Assembly (NCBI GenBank): GCA_031276055.1
Contig: JAISNW010000058.1
Coordinates: forward strand, 1-7,419
Direction: 5' to 3'
Source of the DNA: Deferribacteraceae bacterium
GTDB lineage: Bacteria > Chrysiogenota > Deferribacteres > Deferribacterales > JAISNW01
Length of the DNA stretch: 7,419 nt
Shown: positions 6,627 to 7,419 of the stretch, one piece after another
Numbering within the stretch: the first letter of the stretch is position 1
Layout of the letters: each line of letters begins with the position of its first letter
Position numbers and translations under genes: made by a program
Notes under the pieces: model-generated
Told to the model about the DNA's origin: nothing
The model's input: only the letters and a program-made list of their open reading frames with translations
The model's database searches: none

Positions 6627-7419
6627 AACAGAGCCCTCCGATATGCCGTCTTAGCCTTTTCAGCAGCCTCCTCCAACTCATTTATTGTAGCGGTAAGGGG
6701 TGGGTAAAAACGAACAGAGTTAGAGCCGCCGGGCAGAACTAAGAGACCCTCATTTAGAGCGTAGTTAATAAAATCTGTGTTTGAAAATGGAAAATTAGCC
6801 CCCGTCATAAGCCCTTCTCCCCTAATGGATGCCTCTTCAATCTTAGGGAATTCAGAGACGGCGTTTAAGAGGTATTTCCTAAAATACTGTCCTTTTTTAT
6901 TTACCTCTTCTAAAAAGCCTTCTTCTTGAAGGATGTCAAGCACCGCATGGGCAGCCGCTGTTGCAAGGAGATTGCCGCCGAAGGTGCTGGCGTGGGCGCC
7001 GTAAGTAAATAGATCTGCTATATTCTCTGTTGCCGCCACCGCTCCCATAGGGATGCCGTTAGCTATGCTCTTTGCCAACGTCATAATATCAGGCGGGGTG
7101 TTAAGCCGCTCGTAGGCAAATAACTTCCCCGCCCTGCCAAAAGCGGTCTGCACCTCATCGAAGATAAGCAGAACTTTATTTTGCCGCGCTAGATCCGCCA
7201 ACGCTCGAACATAATCGTGTTCAGCGGGGATCACCCCTGCTTCACCCTGAATTATCTCCAAAATAACAGCACAAACATCCCCTTTTGCCACCTCTGTTTC
7301 AAAGGCGGCTAAATTGTTTAAGGGGATATAGGTAAAAAAATCTGCGATTGGTTCGAACCCTTTATGAACTTTATCCTGCCCTGTAGCGGAGAGGGTTGCA
7401 TAGGTGCGCCCGTGGAAAC
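6623..7419 (-). CDS. argD: Acetylornithine aminotransferase (5' partial)
   Basis: The frame is open from the right edge to TGA at 6623-6625. About 264 of the usual 390-400 residues are visible, and the N-terminal third is outside the window. This class III PLP-dependent aminotransferase converts N-acetylglutamate semialdehyde to N-acetylornithine with glutamate as amino donor. Counting from the edge, FHGRTYATLSATGQ is at 1-14, EIIQGEAGV at 54-62 and IFDEVQTAFGRAGK at 85-98, which includes the PLP-pyridine-contacting Asp. The Schiff-base lysine is in DIMTLAKS (K116, codon 7070-7072), and HASTFGGNLLA follows about 30 residues later. A GTG at 7291 falls inside the conserved region and is a valine codon, not a start. 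The gene overlaps argF by 4 nt, which supports the arginine role. Enzymes of this type sometimes also serve as succinyldiaminopimelate aminotransferase in lysine synthesis. Confidence 0.93.
   Translation of the reverse strand, partial: FHGRTYATLSATGQDKVHKGFEPIADFFTYIPLNNLAAFETEVAKGDVCAVILEIIQGEAGVIPAEHDYVRALADLARQNKVLLIFDEVQTAFGRAGKLFAYERLNTPPDIMTLAKSIANGIPMGAVAATENIADLFTYGAHASTFGGNLLATAAAHAVLDILQEEGFLEEVNKKGQYFRKYLLNAVSEFPKIEEASIRGEGLMTGANFPFSNTDFINYALNEGLLVLPGGSNSVRFYPPLTATINELEEAAEKAKTAYRRALL
6634..6639 (-). promoter_or_regulatory. Ribosome binding site supporting the argF GTG start
   Basis: GGAGGG on the - strand lies within the last argD codons, 7 nt before GTG 6626-6624. It supports a GTG start for argF, and there is no nearby ATG in frame. 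Confidence 0.75.

Noticed and set aside
1..7419. Search for CRISPR repeats, tRNA/rRNA genes, transposase ends, toxin-antitoxin pairs or defence genes
   Set aside because: No direct repeat arrays, cloverleaf sequences, terminal inverted repeats or relevant protein motifs were seen. The window is nearly fully occupied by recognised genes.

Overview
This is a gene-dense bacterial chromosomal window of mid-range GC content by eye. It holds seven protein-coding genes, two of them cut by the window edges. The mix of AMP-forming arylacetate-CoA ligase plus ACT protein, a MOSC-MogA fusion and argD-argF suggests an anaerobic or facultatively anaerobic Gram-negative-type bacterium. A deferribacterial or deltaproteobacterial relative would fit, but this is inferred from gene content only and no marker gene is present. 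I see no rRNA, tRNA, CRISPR, insertion sequence or phage genes.

Layout. On the + strand, 3-1514 is the C-terminal part of a large polytopic DUF2339 membrane protein. Everything else is on the - strand and read right to left. First comes argD (acetylornithine aminotransferase, 5' end beyond the right edge), which overlaps argF (ornithine carbamoyltransferase) by 4 nt (GTGA). After a 30-nt gap comes a two-domain MOSC-MogA protein, which overlaps tmk (thymidylate kinase) by 20 nt. A 112-nt gap follows with a weak terminator-like hairpin and a possible promoter. Then come a paaK-type phenylacetate-CoA ligase, an ACT-domain protein 18 nt later, and a TrmN6-like tRNA methyltransferase 11 nt later. 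trmN6 and the DUF2339 gene converge, and both stop codons lie in one CTAG.

How the genes relate. argD and argF perform consecutive-branch steps of arginine synthesis and are translationally coupled. The MOSC-MogA protein belongs to molybdenum-cofactor handling and Tmk to dTTP supply. They share tight spacing with arg genes rather than a pathway. paaK and the double-ACT protein form a pair known from many anaerobes and probably act on arylacetates made from aromatic amino acids, with the ACT protein a candidate effector sensor. The 112-nt gap probably splits the - strand genes into two transcription units (argD-argF-mosc/mogA-tmk and paaK-ACT-trmN6).

Most of this is ordinary housekeeping and metabolic sequence, and I found no convincing previously undescribed system. 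The points most worth a second look are the MOSC-MogA fusion coupled to tmk, unusual substitutions in two normally conserved Tmk motifs, the stop-sharing convergent junction, and two genes whose starts should be placed downstream of the longest reading frame.
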